From assembly GCA_004293285.1 (NCBI GenBank), contig RDYF01000024.1:1-43467 (forward strand): a DNA stretch of 43,467 bases, read 5' to 3'. Positions 1 through 9,331 of this stretch are shown here, piece after piece. A program made the position numbers and the translations under genes. Under the pieces are notes generated by a model. That model was given only the letters and a program-made list of their open reading frames with translations. It was not told the DNA's origin and ran no database searches. Position 1 is the stretch's first letter; each line of letters starts with the position of its first letter. The DNA comes from Verrucomicrobiota bacterium (GTDB lineage Bacteria > Verrucomicrobiota > Verrucomicrobiia > Verrucomicrobiales > Akkermansiaceae).

Positions 1-2619
1 TTGGTTGATCAAATTGTCTTCCACAAGTAGCACCCGAAGTGGTTTCGCGATCGATAGATTTTCATCGACCTGCGCACGCTCCGCAGCCCGAGCACAAACC
101 ACCGCCCCACGCGTTTCCATCATCGCATTGTAGAGCACCGATACCTTAATCGGCTTGGTGATGAAATTGCAGGCCACTCCCGCGAAACGATCTTCTGTCA
201 TGGCCAAATCCGTCGGATACGACATCACGAAAACAGTGGAATTCAGCTGCACCATTTTCTGGGCACAAGAAATCAACTCCGGTGAAGCACTCAAGCCATC
301 CATCAAGACCAACTCCGGAGTCCAATCTCGAACATAAGATCGCAATTCCGCGGCATGAGAAAATGTTTTCACGTCCATGCCCCAACGCGTCAGTAGCTCG
401 GCAATCACATGCCGAGACAATTCATGAGAGTCCATCACTGCGACACGACGTCCCGTCAGCCCTGTAGTCTGCGATAAGTCCACCAAATAGTGATGCTCAT
501 GAGACACGGGGAAGGTCAATAAAAATGAGAAGGTCGAACCAATGCCCTGCTGGCTTTCCACAGAGATTTTGCCGCCCATCAATTCCACCAAGTTCTTGCA
601 TATCGCCAAACCTAAACCACTGCCGCCAAAGCGTCGATAGGTCGAAGAATCGCCTTGTTGATAGGCTCCGAAGAGTTGGTCGATTTTGTCCTGCGGGATC
701 CCCACGCCTGTATCAGAAACACTGAACCGCAGGGTCACATTGTCCGTCACTGGCTCCACGGCCTGAACTTCCAACTTCACACCACCCTCCATGGTAAATT
801 TCACCGCGTTGCCTAAGAGATTGATCATCACTTGCTTCAGACGCTGCGCATCCCCCATCAAAGATTCGGGAACTTCCGCAAAAACGTGCGCCGCAAGATC
901 GATGCGTTTGTCCGCAGCCTGACTCGATACTACGTCGAGCGCTTCTTCCACGCAGGCTTGCAACGAGAAACTCTGGATATCAAGCTCCATCCGCCCTGCT
1001 TCGATTTTAGACAGATCGAGAACTTCATTGATCACTCGCAGCAAAGAATGACCACTGCTGACAATCGCATCAACAAACTCCGCTTGTTGCTCGCTCAGGT
1101 CGCTCTTTTGCAGCAAATTCGCGAAGCCCAAAACTCCATTCATCGGCGTGCGAATCTCATGGCTAATGGTCGCCAGAAACTCGCTTTTCGCACGACTAGC
1201 ATTTTCTGCCATTTCCTTGGCGAGAACAATCTCTTCCTCGGCCCGCTTGCGAACCAGGTATTGTCCCAACTGAAATGTAATGCCGTTCAATGTTTGCATC
1301 AACAAATCATCGGGCTTTTCCGAGTGAGGCCAGAGGAACAACAAAGAACCAATCACTCCATCTTTCTGCACGATTGGCAGCGCAAGCAGCGAGTTCAATC
1401 CTGCGAGCACCAACTGCCGTGACAAGCTGGTTTTGCCCAATGCATCGAGATCATGAAGCCAGAAGCATTTTTGATCCAACCAATCAATCTCGTCCCCCAT
1501 CTCCTCGCGCAAGCGATCGTGATTTTTGAGAGACTTTTCTAAGCTCAGGAAACGATCCTGATCACTGCACCAGTAAGCGAGGGATTGGCAACAAGATTGC
1601 TCATCCAAGCAGCTCCAGAAGATCGACGCCGAAGCCCCTAAGTGCTTCGAGATCACTTGCAGCACCTGATAGCTCGACGCCTCCAGCGAAAGCCCCTCGG
1701 CCAAAATTTTGGTAACAGAGTGTCGCAAACTGCGCCGCTGGTCTTCCATCACTTTCATTGTGATGTCATTCCCCACGGCCATGTAATTCGTCAAAACTCC
1801 AGTTTCATCAAATACAGGTTGAATCTCGGTAGAGATCCAATACTTCTTGCCCGATTTGGTGTAATTGAGAATTTCTACTTGGAATCCCTCATGCTGGCTA
1901 ATTTTGTGCCGCATGTATTCCTTGGTTTGCAAACTGGTTTCAGGTCCTTGAAGCAGCGGGCCAGGTTTCTTGCCGCGCACTTCTTCCAAGGTCCACTCTG
2001 TCAGACGCACAAAGCCATCATTCACCCAGTCGATGTTGCCATCGGCATCCGTAATGATCGCTGCACTTGCGGTCCTTGAAGCAACCAAGGCCAGTTTCTT
2101 GGTCTCTGCCTCTCGCAAACGCATTTGTTCGCGCTGCATCTTCAATCGATCCGTCAAACGCTGCAAATCCTGATTGGCCATGCGCTGGGTTTGCACCACT
2201 TGCAACAAATCCATGGTCTGATCATGAACCGCAAAATCACTGTGCGACAACCCCACCCGCACGACATCATCTGGATCATTGATCCAAGGCGCGCCTAACA
2301 TGAGGTAGTAATTCGTCTCGGGAAACCAGATGACCTGACCACGGAACGAAAATTCTGTGCCATGAATGGCCAAGAGGAACAATAGGTCTTTTCCTTCTTG
2401 AAAAAGCTGAGGGCTGATTCGCTGTGCGGGGCGTCTTATGGTAAACAGTTCACTAATGTGCCTACCCGGCTCAGCCAATGGACAAATCTTGCGGAAACTG
2501 TCTCCACAACTTTTCAGGATCATTTTGTCATCCCATGTCAGGTAAAACGGAAATGCCATCCGCAATACCTTAGCCAGATCATCGGTCGAGCCTAAGAAGT
2601 TCAAAATGGGGGGGGACAT
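1..2619 (-). CDS. HNOBA-containing hybrid histidine kinase (C-terminus beyond window)
   Basis: The reading frame is open from an ATG at 2617-2619 to the left edge, giving 873 visible residues. The first ~165 residues match the HNOBA domain of soluble guanylate cyclases: an AFPFYL-WDD start, an RRP segment, [16 protein letters not shown], and a [10 protein letters not shown] end. A PAS domain (~180-300, with [13 protein letters not shown]) and a GAF-like domain (~310-450) follow. Next come HisKA ([10 protein letters not shown], phospho-accepting His487), HATPase (LLGNAVKFT near 600, DTGVGIP near 635, GGSGLGL), a receiver (~720-845, Asp774, TKPIK) and the start of a second receiver ([10 protein letters not shown]). 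No membrane segment was seen, so it is probably cytoplasmic. It starts 12 nt after the H-NOX stop, so H-NOX is the likely sensory partner. Eight C residues directly follow the second codon. The true C-terminus is unknown. Confidence 0.9.
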   Translation of the reverse strand, partial: MSPPILNFLGSTDDLAKVLRMAFPFYLTWDDKMILKSCGDSFRKICPLAEPGRHISELFTIRRPAQRISPQLFQEGKDLLFLLAIHGTEFSFRGQVIWFPETNYYLMLGAPWINDPDDVVRVGLSHSDFAVHDQTMDLLQVVQTQRMANQDLQRLTDRLKMQREQMRLREAETKKLALVASRTASAAIITDADGNIDWVNDGFVRLTEWTLEEVRGKKPGPLLQGPETSLQTKEYMRHKISQHEGFQVEILNYTKSGKKYWISTEIQPVFDETGVLTNYMAVGNDITMKVMEDQRRSLRHSVTKILAEGLSLEASSYQVLQVISKHLGASASIFWSCLDEQSCCQSLAYWCSDQDRFLSLEKSLKNHDRLREEMGDEIDWLDQKCFWLHDLDALGKTSLSRQLVLAGLNSLLALPIVQKDGVIGSLLFLWPHSEKPDDLLMQTLNGITFQLGQYLVRKRAEEEIVLAKEMAENASRAKSEFLATISHEIRTPMNGVLGFANLLQKSDLSEQQAEFVDAIVSSGHSLLRVINEVLDLSKIEAGRMELDIQSFSLQACVEEALDVVSSQAADKRIDLAAHVFAEVPESLMGDAQRLKQVMINLLGNAVKFTMEGGVKLEVQAVEPVTDNVTLRFSVSDTGVGIPQDKIDQLFGAYQQGDSSTYRRFGGSGLGLAICKNLVELMGGKISVESQQGIGSTFSFLLTFPVSHEHHYLVDLSQTTGLTGRRVAVMDSHELSRHVIAELLTRWGMDVKTFSHAAELRSYVRDWTPELVLMDGLSASPELISCAQKMVQLNSTVFVMSYPTDLAMTEDRFAGVACNFITKPIKVSVLYNAMMETRGAVVCARAAERAQVDENLSIAKPLRVLLVEDNLINQ

Positions 2620-2631
2620 ACGATGTAAAAA

Positions 2632-3174
2632 TTACCAACTCACTAAGAAAACATCGTGGTCTGCACCATCGTCCCGCGATTCTAAACACTGACACTCACA
2701 AGGAGTCTCAAACAATTTGCCAAGACCGCGAACCAACCCCACGACAAAATGTTTCAAACCCGCGCGATGGCTGAAGTAATGCAGTTTAAGAGAGTTCGCC
2801 TCGACATCTGAACAGGAAAAGCGTGGGGGTTGAAGATTTGGATAAATCATCGCCACTCGCGTATGGAAATTCGGCAAATTCACCAGGAATTCGTGCAAAT
2901 TCGATCCACAGGACGTCATCATCGCACCATATCCCTTCATCGCGGTATTGAGAACCCAGTGCTCACCAAAAGCGATCAAAATGTCTTCGGCGGACATCCC
3001 CAAAACTTCCGATGCCGCACCCACCAATTGATACGTCATTGCATCAGGATAACTCTGGTTGCTGATGAAAACATCTTCTGTCACCCCAGCTTTCTCCTTG
3101 ATGAGTTCCCATTTCTCCTCACCAAAGTTGGATACCACCAGTTCCTCAACCGCTTTGTTTACTAACCCATACAT
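2632..3174 (-). CDS. H-NOX heme nitric-oxide/oxygen-binding sensor protein
   Basis: This is a 180-residue stand-alone H-NOX protein starting MYGLVNKAVEELV, the typical family start and length. The proximal heme ligand is His104 (in NFHTRV). The YxSxR heme-propionate motif is Tyr133-Ser135-Arg137 (YFSHR), and the conserved C-terminal ESRDDGADHDVF is present. The family binds ferrous heme, senses NO (some members O2), and in bacteria usually controls a partner kinase or cyclic-di-GMP enzyme. The start at 3172-3174 was chosen by homology; an AGG stands just before it. An upstream in-frame extension to 3573 overlaps the preceding kinase gene in another frame and is not real. The gene lies 11 nt after the membrane kinase and 12 nt before the HNOBA kinase. 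No obvious distal-pocket residue can be assigned by eye, so NO versus O2 selectivity is open. Confidence 0.95.
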   Translation of the reverse strand: MYGLVNKAVEELVVSNFGEEKWELIKEKAGVTEDVFISNQSYPDAMTYQLVGAASEVLGMSAEDILIAFGEHWVLNTAMKGYGAMMTSCGSNLHEFLVNLPNFHTRVAMIYPNLQPPRFSCSDVEANSLKLHYFSHRAGLKHFVVGLVRGLGKLFETPCECQCLESRDDGADHDVFLVSW

Positions 3175-3185
3175 ACCTGATGTGC

Positions 3186-5093
3186 CTAGTTCATGACGTT
3201 GGGGTTTCTGCTCCAGAAAATCTTCAATCCCATTTCCTGCATCTGAATCCGCTCGCTTTCCGTGCTCCCTGCATCGATGCTGACATACTCCGCACTTGGA
3301 AAGGCTTCTCGAATTTGAGCAAAGCATTCTACGGACGAACCTTGCCCGATGGATGAATCGAATACCACAGCTACCGGTTCCCACCGCTCGCTCAACGCCT
3401 CTTCCAAGCTCTCTGCCGCCCGCACTTGCCAACCGTCTTTTTCCAGCAATCGCAGAACCAGTCGACTCAGGGAACGAACTGGCGTAATCACCGCAATCAA
3501 TCCCTCTCGCGGAATCGTGCGATTTTCCGTGACGGTGGTCGCAGTAGCGACGGCCTGTGACCTGGTCTCGCACTCTAGCAAGGGCAAGATCACTCGGAAA
3601 CTGCTGCCCATGCCTGGAGTGCTCTCTACATCGATTTTTCCTTCCATCAATTCGGTCAAGCGACCGACCAAAACCAACCCAAGCCCCGTTCCTCCTTTCG
3701 AGCGTGTCGAAGCGGAATCCGCCTGTGTAAAGGGTTCAAACAATCGCAATCGGTGCGAACGAGTGATGCCGATGCCTGTATCGGTCACCACAATCATCAC
3801 GCCGAGACTACCATCTGGACGTATTTTGCGAGAAACTTGCACAATCACTTCTCCTTTGTCCGTGAATTTGATGGCGTTGCCGACCAGATTGACCAAGACC
3901 TGCCGCAGACGGCGTCGATCCATCTTCATTTCCCTTGGCAAATCAGGGCTCAATTGACTGCGCAACCGCAACCCCTTGATCAAGGCTTTCTCACGGAATG
4001 TTTGCACGACCTCATTGATTAAGTCGACAATCGAATCGCAATGGAAGTCCATTTTCAATGAACCACTCTCCAGTTGAGAGTAATCAAGGATGTCACTCAA
4101 CAAAGTCATCAAATTGTCTGCCGACTGCTTAATTGTCTCCGCATAGTCACGTTGTTCGTCAGACAATCGAGTTGTCGAAAGAAGATCGGCCATGCCAATC
4201 ACCCCGTTCATGGGCGTGCGAATCTCGTGACTCATGTTCGACAAAAATCGACTTTTCGCCTGATTCGCCGCTTCCGCCGCGAAGGTCGCTTCTTTCAAAC
4301 TATGCATGGTGTAACTGATCCGTTTCTGGTGGTAGTAGAATCCCCAACCGACGCAAACAGACACCAAAAAAATCACCGATACGCCGGCATAGTAATGCAT
4401 GCGAATCTCCTGCAACTGCGCTAAATAGAACGAAAGATCCATGTCCACAGACAGCGCGCCGACAACCTCGTTGCGATCATTCATGATCGGCGCATGCCCA
4501 CTCACAAAAGTGCCCCAAGCATCCGTGTAAGGCTTGGTTGAAATCGTCAACCGCCCGGTGCGCAAGGTCTGTTTGAGATCCTCACTTGCATCAGGATAAG
4601 GTTGCATGATGAAACATCGATCCTCCACCCCATCTTGATTGGCATCTCCGGGCGTTGTCGGGTCTAAAACGAAATGCACCTGCCCGTCCTGAAGAATGGA
4701 AGTGTAAACATACTGAAATCGTTCAGGCCCTTCCATCAGTAGCTTGATTTCTCGCAACTTCTGCAAAGCAGCATGATACTCCGGAAGATTCTCCTGCGCG
4801 CGATTACGGAGTTTCGAATGCAAACGAGCATCGACCACCTGTGAACAAGCATAGGCGGTGCGTCGCAAAGAATTTCTCATCGATTCTTTCTCGTTGTCCG
4901 ACAAATGACGGTAGTAGTAGGTGAGTGTCACCAGCATGGTCAGAAACAACACGACACCGACAATGGTGCCGATAAAGAGCGGACGCGGCTGATCATCGAA
5001 AGGTGCATCTCCTTCGACATGACGCCCCTCCTGATTCGTCCCTTGGGAGGGATGAGTCAGGTTTTGATGACTGAATGATGAAGAATTTTTCAA
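3186..5093 (-). CDS. Membrane sensor histidine kinase with degenerate C-terminal receiver
   Basis: The product has 635 residues. A membrane segment lies at ~39-61, a Cache-like periplasmic sensor at ~62-232 (with [11 protein letters not shown] and [10 protein letters not shown]), and a second membrane segment at ~235-254. HisKA follows with His289 in [12 protein letters not shown]. HATPase motifs are NLVGNAIKF (402-410), DTGIG (438-442) and GGTGLGL. Residues 531-635 resemble a receiver fold: Asp579 sits where the phospho-acceptor would be, but the N-terminal acidic pair is missing, so it may be a pseudo-receiver. The start is TTG; no in-frame ATG exists between the preceding stop and this point, though a CTG about 40 nt upstream is possible. 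It lies 76 nt after the response regulator, with a palindromic element in the gap, and 11 nt before H-NOX. It is probably the partner of the adjacent regulator. Confidence 0.88.
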   Translation of the reverse strand: MKNSSSFSHQNLTHPSQGTNQEGRHVEGDAPFDDQPRPLFIGTIVGVVLFLTMLVTLTYYYRHLSDNEKESMRNSLRRTAYACSQVVDARLHSKLRNRAQENLPEYHAALQKLREIKLLMEGPERFQYVYTSILQDGQVHFVLDPTTPGDANQDGVEDRCFIMQPYPDASEDLKQTLRTGRLTISTKPYTDAWGTFVSGHAPIMNDRNEVVGALSVDMDLSFYLAQLQEIRMHYYAGVSVIFLVSVCVGWGFYYHQKRISYTMHSLKEATFAAEAANQAKSRFLSNMSHEIRTPMNGVIGMADLLSTTRLSDEQRDYAETIKQSADNLMTLLSDILDYSQLESGSLKMDFHCDSIVDLINEVVQTFREKALIKGLRLRSQLSPDLPREMKMDRRRLRQVLVNLVGNAIKFTDKGEVIVQVSRKIRPDGSLGVMIVVTDTGIGITRSHRLRLFEPFTQADSASTRSKGGTGLGLVLVGRLTELMEGKIDVESTPGMGSSFRVILPLLECETRSQAVATATTVTENRTIPREGLIAVITPVRSLSRLVLRLLEKDGWQVRAAESLEEALSERWEPVAVVFDSSIGQGSSVECFAQIREAFPSAEYVSIDAGSTESERIQMQEMGLKIFWSRNPNVMN

Positions 5094-5165
5094 ATGATTG
5101 CTGGCCAGTAAAGAACTCGTGGGGGAGTCGCGGGCATAGTATCCATAAGAAAAGAAAAACAGCTA

Positions 5166-5185
5166 TCCCTCAATTGAGGGGATTT
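5166..5185. promoter_or_regulatory. CAATTG element, copy 1 (palindrome before membrane kinase)
   Basis: CCCTCAATTGAGGG at 5167-5180 is a perfect 14-bp palindrome. It overlaps the stop codon of the response regulator and stands about 75 bp before the kinase start. On the minus strand it begins AATCCCCTCAATTG, the same 14-mer core as the elements near 8652 and 13516. It could be an operator, or an intercistronic hairpin in RNA. Confidence 0.6.
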
Positions 5186-5823
5186 TCCAAATAGCGCAAT
5201 ACAGCCTCCGTGCGGCTGCGAACGTGGAGTTTTTGATAAATTTGCTTCAAATAATCGCGAACGGTCTCATAGGACAAATGCAACTCCGAGGCCACTTCTT
5301 TGGTCGCCTTGCCTGTCGCCAGTTGATCGAGAATTTGACGCTCACGCGGTGATAAATGGGGCAAAGGCAACGCTTTTTTCTTGGTGCTATTCTTTTGAAA
5401 TGCACGGATCACCAAACCGGCGATCTCAGGACTCAACGGCGAACCACCCCGATGCGCGGCAAAAATCCCATCGATGATGGCAATCGGCCCACAGCCTTTG
5501 ATCAAGTATCCATTCGCCCCGGCTTGCAGCGCACCAAAAACTCTCATGGCATCCTCGTGCACCGTTAACACGACAATGGCCGCTGTCGGCAACAAGGCGG
5601 AAACCGCACGAATGGTGTCTTCTCCTGAAATCCCAGGCAACTCTAAGTCCACCAAGACCACCGTAGGATTCAATCGCTTGATCTCTCGCAAAGCCTCTTC
5701 CCCCGTCATCCACGCACCACACAGCTCCAAACCTTCCGTCTTCGCAATCAATTTTTTGATGAACGCCATCATCATCTGATCATCTTCGATGACACCGATC
5801 CGTAATGTTGATTCTTGGCTCAT
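5170..5823 (-). CDS. NarL/FixJ-type response regulator (REC + LuxR HTH)
   Basis: The product has 217 residues from the ATG at 5821-5823. An N-terminal receiver carries the acidic pair in VIEDD and the phospho-acceptor Asp in VVLVDLELPG. A C-terminal LuxR-type helix-turn-helix begins LSPRERQILDQLATG and includes KEVASELHLSYETVRDYLKQIYQKL. Such proteins are phosphorylated by a kinase and then bind DNA as transcription regulators. A longer in-frame start at 5970 would add 49 residues with a hydrophobic stretch, which is atypical, so the shorter start is preferred. It is the first gene of the H-NOX cluster. Its stop codon lies inside a CAATTG palindrome that might be its own binding site. Confidence 0.92.
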   Translation of the reverse strand: MSQESTLRIGVIEDDQMMMAFIKKLIAKTEGLELCGAWMTGEEALREIKRLNPTVVLVDLELPGISGEDTIRAVSALLPTAAIVVLTVHEDAMRVFGALQAGANGYLIKGCGPIAIIDGIFAAHRGGSPLSPEIAGLVIRAFQKNSTKKKALPLPHLSPRERQILDQLATGKATKEVASELHLSYETVRDYLKQIYQKLHVRSRTEAVLRYLENPLN

Positions 5824-6042
5824 GATGTGCGCGGGATTTGACGCCTTTAGCAAAGCAGAATCTAGCAAACATAGCAACCCACAAAATGCGCAAATGCATA
5901 AAAGGTCAAATGTCCGCACTCTGCGAATGACTCGCCTCTTGCTCATCGATGTCATCGAATTCTCTTCCACCAGCCTTGCCTCACCCCATCATCGTGAGGC
6001 GAAACCTAACAATACTCGCGTCGCGTTTTCGAGTTGTTAGCA

Positions 6043-6065
6043 AATTGAGAACGAATTCCTCAATT
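6043..6065. promoter_or_regulatory. Inverted repeat AATTGAG-N9-CTCAATT in divergent promoter region
   Basis: The gap 5824-6131 separates the divergent response regulator and glycosyltransferase genes. It contains AATTGAG at 6043-6049 and CTCAATT at 6059-6065, a perfect 7-bp inverted repeat with a 9-bp spacer holding GAATTC. These half-sites equal the two halves of the CAATTG elements elsewhere, so the same protein may bind here. No clear -35/-10 pair could be assigned by eye, and the rest of this gap shows nothing else. Confidence 0.45.
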
Positions 6066-6131
6066 CGCTGATCTGACATTTTCGTTCTGGACGCGCTACC
6101 GATTCTCAAGCAGTATGTCATTACATTCGTC

Positions 6132-7313
6132 ATGTCCCTCTCCTCCATCCGTGCACAAGACCGTAGTGCCCTCCCCAGTCGATTGTGGGCGAATCAACTC
6201 CCCCCTCCCATTGTCATGATGGGGGTTCCCATCGACCGTGTAGGGATGACCGACACCCTCCAAATCATCGATCAAATGATCGCTAGCGGAACTCCCCACG
6301 TATTGGCTACCGCCAATGTGGATTTCCTCGCTCAAGTGCAAGAGGATCGCGTTTTGCAACGAATTCTTCACGATGCAGACCTGATTTTGTGCGACGGCAC
6401 TCCGCTTTTGTGGATGTCGAATTTGCTCGGCGACCCCATTCCCGAGCGCGTCGCGGGCAGCGATCTTGTGCCCCTTCTTTTCGATCGAGCTGTCGACAAA
6501 CAATATCGCGTTTTTTTTCTCGGCGGCCGTGAAGAAGTCATCCCCATTGCCCGTGAGAAAATTCTCCAGCGCTGGCCGAAGCTGCAGATCGCTGGCATGT
6601 ATTCGCCGCCATTCGCTCCCTATGATCAAATGGATCACGCCGATATCTGCCGTCGCATTAACGAGGCAAAACCCGATATCCTGCTGGTGTCTTTTGGTTG
6701 CCCCAAGCAGGAAAAATGGGTCGCCCAAAATTTCCGTCAGGCCGCAGTGCCGGTCGCGATTGGTGTTGGTGCCACCATTGACTTTCTCGCCGGCACTGTC
6801 AAACGAGCCCCGGTTTGGATGCGCAAAGCTGGACTCGAATGGCTTTATCGTGTTTTGCAAGAACCCAAACGACTCGCACAACGCTACTGGACCGACATCC
6901 GCATTGTGATTCCTGGTTTGCTCAAGCAATACCTCAACATGCGCTCCAATATCCCCGATCCGAATGCCACACCGATCACCGCTCGCGTAACGGCGACACC
7001 TCAACCGAAAGCCTTCAGTAATGTCATCGCTCTGCCTGAACGACTCGATGCCCTTGCCGCACGCGATCATTCGCTCTGGCCGGAAGAGATTCATTCTTCG
7101 GTAATCATTGACGCCAGCATTACTCAGTTCATTGACTCGACGGGTGCAGGAAAACTGGCACGCTGGGCCCGCATGACACGCGAACGCGGAGGGCGCTGTT
7201 TTCTAGCGTCCGCCAACCCTACGGTCATCCGCACGCTGAATCTGATGAAGCTCGACTCTTTGTTTGTTATGACCGAAGACGTCAGTGAAGCACAAGCCCG
7301 CATCCATTCATGA
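6132..7313 (+). CDS. WecG/TagA/CpsF-type glycosyltransferase fused to a STAS domain
   Basis: The product has 393 residues. Residues ~27-255 are a WecG/TagA/CpsF (GT26) glycosyltransferase: TANVDFLAQ (60-68) with the family Asp64, LCDGTPLLW (86-94), FFLGG (128-132), SFGCPKQEKW (187-196) and GVGATIDFLAG. Such enzymes add a sugar to a lipid-linked intermediate on the inner face of the membrane. Residues ~298-390 resemble a STAS/anti-sigma-factor-antagonist domain, with VIIDASITQFIDSTGAG and Ser336 at the usual phosphorylation position. The two parts are joined by a proline/threonine-rich linker at ~271-295. No frameshift is visible. It overlaps the next glycosyltransferase by ATGA. The STAS part suggests post-translational control or partner binding (inference). 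Confidence 0.88.
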   Translation: MSLSSIRAQDRSALPSRLWANQLPPPIVMMGVPIDRVGMTDTLQIIDQMIASGTPHVLATANVDFLAQVQEDRVLQRILHDADLILCDGTPLLWMSNLLGDPIPERVAGSDLVPLLFDRAVDKQYRVFFLGGREEVIPIAREKILQRWPKLQIAGMYSPPFAPYDQMDHADICRRINEAKPDILLVSFGCPKQEKWVAQNFRQAAVPVAIGVGATIDFLAGTVKRAPVWMRKAGLEWLYRVLQEPKRLAQRYWTDIRIVIPGLLKQYLNMRSNIPDPNATPITARVTATPQPKAFSNVIALPERLDALAARDHSLWPEEIHSSVIIDASITQFIDSTGAGKLARWARMTRERGGRCFLASANPTVIRTLNLMKLDSLFVMTEDVSEAQARIHS

Positions 7314-8458
7314 AAGTGGGACTCACAGCCACCATGATCCAAGGAGGGCGATCGGGCGTGGCTCAATATGTTTTTTCGTTGGTGAAAGAACTGATGCTCG
7401 ACGCCAACATCGAATTGTCCGTTTTTGTGCTGGAGCACGAACTGTCACTCTTTGCCTATGCCCAAGAGCATTGCGAATTGATCCCCGTTCCTTCCCATGC
7501 AGGCCCTCCCGTGAAAAACATCCTCTGGCATCAAACCACTTTGCCTCAGATTGCCGCAAAACGGAAACTGGACCTGATTCACGTGCCTAGTTATCGCAGA
7601 TTGGTCTTTCGCGCACCCTGTCCGACCGTTGGCACCATTCACGACCTCGCGCCTTTTCACGTCAAAGGAAAATATGACTTCGCTCGAATGTTTTACGGAC
7701 GTGTTGTCGTTAAGGCTCTCGCACGCGCCCAAACCGAGATCATTGCAATCAGTCAATCAACAGCACAGGACATTGAACGTTTTTTTGGCATTCCCCAATG
7801 CCAACTCCATTTGATCCCCAATGGCATCGATCACGATCGCTTTCATCCAGGGGATCGACAGGCTTCTTTGGCTTGGATGGCGCAAAAACATCAAATCACT
7901 CAACCATACTTCCTTTATGTCTCGCGTCTCGAGCATCCGGCAAAAAATCACGTCCGCTTGATCGAAGCTTTCGATCGCTTTAAAGCGTCCTCGACGAACC
8001 CTTTTCAACTCGTCCTTGGCGGTGGAGACTGGCATGGAGCCGAGATCATCAAAGCTGCGGCTGCCGCTTCTCCCTATGCGAGCGACATCCATTTCCTTGG
8101 ATTTGTGCCAGACGCAGACTTACCTCACCTGTATCGTGCCGCACGCGCCATGGTCTACCCGAGCCTGTTCGAAGGCTTCGGTCTGCCCCCCATCGAAGCC
8201 ATGGCTTGCGGCACACCAGTCATCTCCAGCACGCGCGGAGCCTTAGCGGAAGTTGTCGGAGCATCGGCTCGAATCATTCACCCTGAGGAACCTCAGGACA
8301 TCGCTCAGGCTCTCCTGGATATCGCGACGAATCATGATCTGGCAGCTCACTTTCAAGAGCAAGGCCTGAAAAATGCCAGCCGTTTTCACTGGAACCAAAC
8401 CGCTCGCCAAGTCGTGGATGTCTACCATCAAGCGTTGAACAAGCCCTCATCATCTTGA
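7310..8458 (+). CDS. Glycosyltransferase family 4 (GT-B fold)
   Basis: The product has 382 residues. It starts with MKVGLTATMIQGGRSGVAQY, a glycine-rich N-terminal nucleotide-sugar fold. The C-terminal donor-binding segment EGFGLPPIEAMACGTPVISS is the hallmark E-x7-E region of family 4 glycosyltransferases. It probably transfers a sugar during exopolysaccharide repeat-unit assembly in the cytoplasm; donor and acceptor cannot be told. The start overlaps the stop of the GT26-STAS gene by ATGA, so the two are translationally coupled. A strong hairpin begins about 57 nt after the stop codon. Confidence 0.9.
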   Translation: MKVGLTATMIQGGRSGVAQYVFSLVKELMLDANIELSVFVLEHELSLFAYAQEHCELIPVPSHAGPPVKNILWHQTTLPQIAAKRKLDLIHVPSYRRLVFRAPCPTVGTIHDLAPFHVKGKYDFARMFYGRVVVKALARAQTEIIAISQSTAQDIERFFGIPQCQLHLIPNGIDHDRFHPGDRQASLAWMAQKHQITQPYFLYVSRLEHPAKNHVRLIEAFDRFKASSTNPFQLVLGGGDWHGAEIIKAAAAASPYASDIHFLGFVPDADLPHLYRAARAMVYPSLFEGFGLPPIEAMACGTPVISSTRGALAEVVGASARIIHPEEPQDIAQALLDIATNHDLAAHFQEQGLKNASRFHWNQTARQVVDVYHQALNKPSSS

Positions 8459-8514
8459 TGTCGTTGGCAAATGACCACCAAAGCGGTGATTCATGTCCGT
8501 GGTAAAGAGCAGTT

Positions 8515-8559
8515 CTCACCTGCCAGTTTAGCCAGTCGACTATCGAACTGACAGGTGAG
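8515..8559 (+). terminator. Long hairpin downstream of glycosyltransferase gene
   Basis: CTCACCTGCCAGTT (8515-8528) pairs with AACTGACAGGTGAG (8546-8559) over 14 positions with one mismatch; the loop is 17 nt. It lies between two convergent genes and probably ends or protects the glycosyltransferase transcript. There is no U-run after it; G-runs follow instead (8566-8571, 8593-8600), so an intrinsic terminator is not certain. The rest of the 8459-8752 gap contains the CAATTG element at 8652 and no credible gene. Confidence 0.5.
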
Positions 8560-8651
8560 GACCGAGGGGGGAGCCTCTTCGCGGGGTGCTCAGGGGGGGG
8601 AGCTATGCGATCTGGGGGACGCTAGGAAGTTATCTGATTCACCCCATTTCA

Positions 8652-8671
8652 CAATCCCCTCAATTGGGTGG
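8652..8671. promoter_or_regulatory. CAATTG element, copy 2
   Basis: The 20-mer CAATCCCCTCAATTGGGTGG is identical at 19 of 20 positions to the element at 14650. It lies in the convergent gap between the family-4 glycosyltransferase and the end of the EpsI-like gene. No gene starts beside it, which argues against a simple promoter operator at this copy. Confidence 0.6.
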
Positions 8672-8752
8672 AATCGAAAAATGCCGTTCTGGCACAGCCA
8701 TTCCCTTGACGTCACCCTCCCAGTTCCTACTTGAAACCCAGCGCAGGCAAGG

Positions 8753-9319
8753 TCACTTGACGGAATCTTTTCCAATCCACCTGCTCACCCGGCTCTGCTC
8801 GAAACATGACCAAGACCGAGGACCACTCCAGCCACGAGTCGCCCGACGCAAGCTCGCCCGCAGCCAATAGGTAACAGATGATGTAAATTGTTGATGACCA
8901 TCATCAAAAAACCACATCGCTTCCATCATCTGTCCTTCTTTGCTCAAAGACATCAACAAGGCTTTTCCTGATGATAAGGCCACTTCTCGTTGCTGGACCA
9001 TTTTCCATCCTCCTCCGGCAAAACAATAGCTCGGATCATGCACGGCGTGACGATTCCCACTGCCGTCAATCACGCTCATGGACAATTTGGACCCGCCGCG
9101 CGGCTTGATGATGCGCTGAATGGCCTGTGCTCCATCGAGGAAACGAATTTCGTGCTCTTTGAGCTTCACTTCGCGTGATTCAAAATCCGGACCAGACATC
9201 GGGATGGACGACAAACGATCTTCTCCACCCACCATGGGCAACATCGGCCAAATCAAGGTCACTACGACAGCAAAGCCCGCCGCTCCATACAAAAACATTT
9301 TTTTGGATTTCTTTTTCAT
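8753..9319 (-). CDS. EpsI-like exosortase-associated exported protein
   Basis: The product has 188 residues. A lysine-rich start MKKKSKKM and one membrane segment (~9-28) are followed by an extracytoplasmic domain. The segment HDPSYCFAGGGW fits the conserved His/Pro/Cys region of EpsI (DUF3485) proteins, which are found fused to or beside exosortases. It is the last gene of the exosortase operon, 12 nt after the preceding membrane-protein gene. The precise molecular role of this family is not established. Assignment rests on the short motif plus context. Confidence 0.7.
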   Translation of the reverse strand: MKKKSKKMFLYGAAGFAVVVTLIWPMLPMVGGEDRLSSIPMSGPDFESREVKLKEHEIRFLDGAQAIQRIIKPRGGSKLSMSVIDGSGNRHAVHDPSYCFAGGGWKMVQQREVALSSGKALLMSLSKEGQMMEAMWFFDDGHQQFTSSVTYWLRASLRRATRGWSGPRSWSCFEQSRVSRWIGKDSVK

Positions 9320-9331
9320 GGGAAAAATCTT

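Noticed and set aside
832..1422. 196-residue plus-strand ORF
   Set aside because: It is antisense to the HisKA/GAF part of the HNOBA kinase, whose motifs are clear.
3175..3573. Upstream extension of the H-NOX gene
   Set aside because: It overlaps the kinase coding region in another frame, and H-NOX proteins begin at MYGLVN.
5824..5970. N-terminal extension of the response regulator with a hydrophobic stretch
   Set aside because: Receiver domains start within a few residues of the Met at 5823; a membrane-anchored NarL-type regulator would be exceptional and the extension is only the promoter region.
8586..8870. 94-residue plus-strand ORF after the glycosyltransferase
   Set aside because: It crosses the CAATTG element and the end of the EpsI-like gene in antisense and has no domain.
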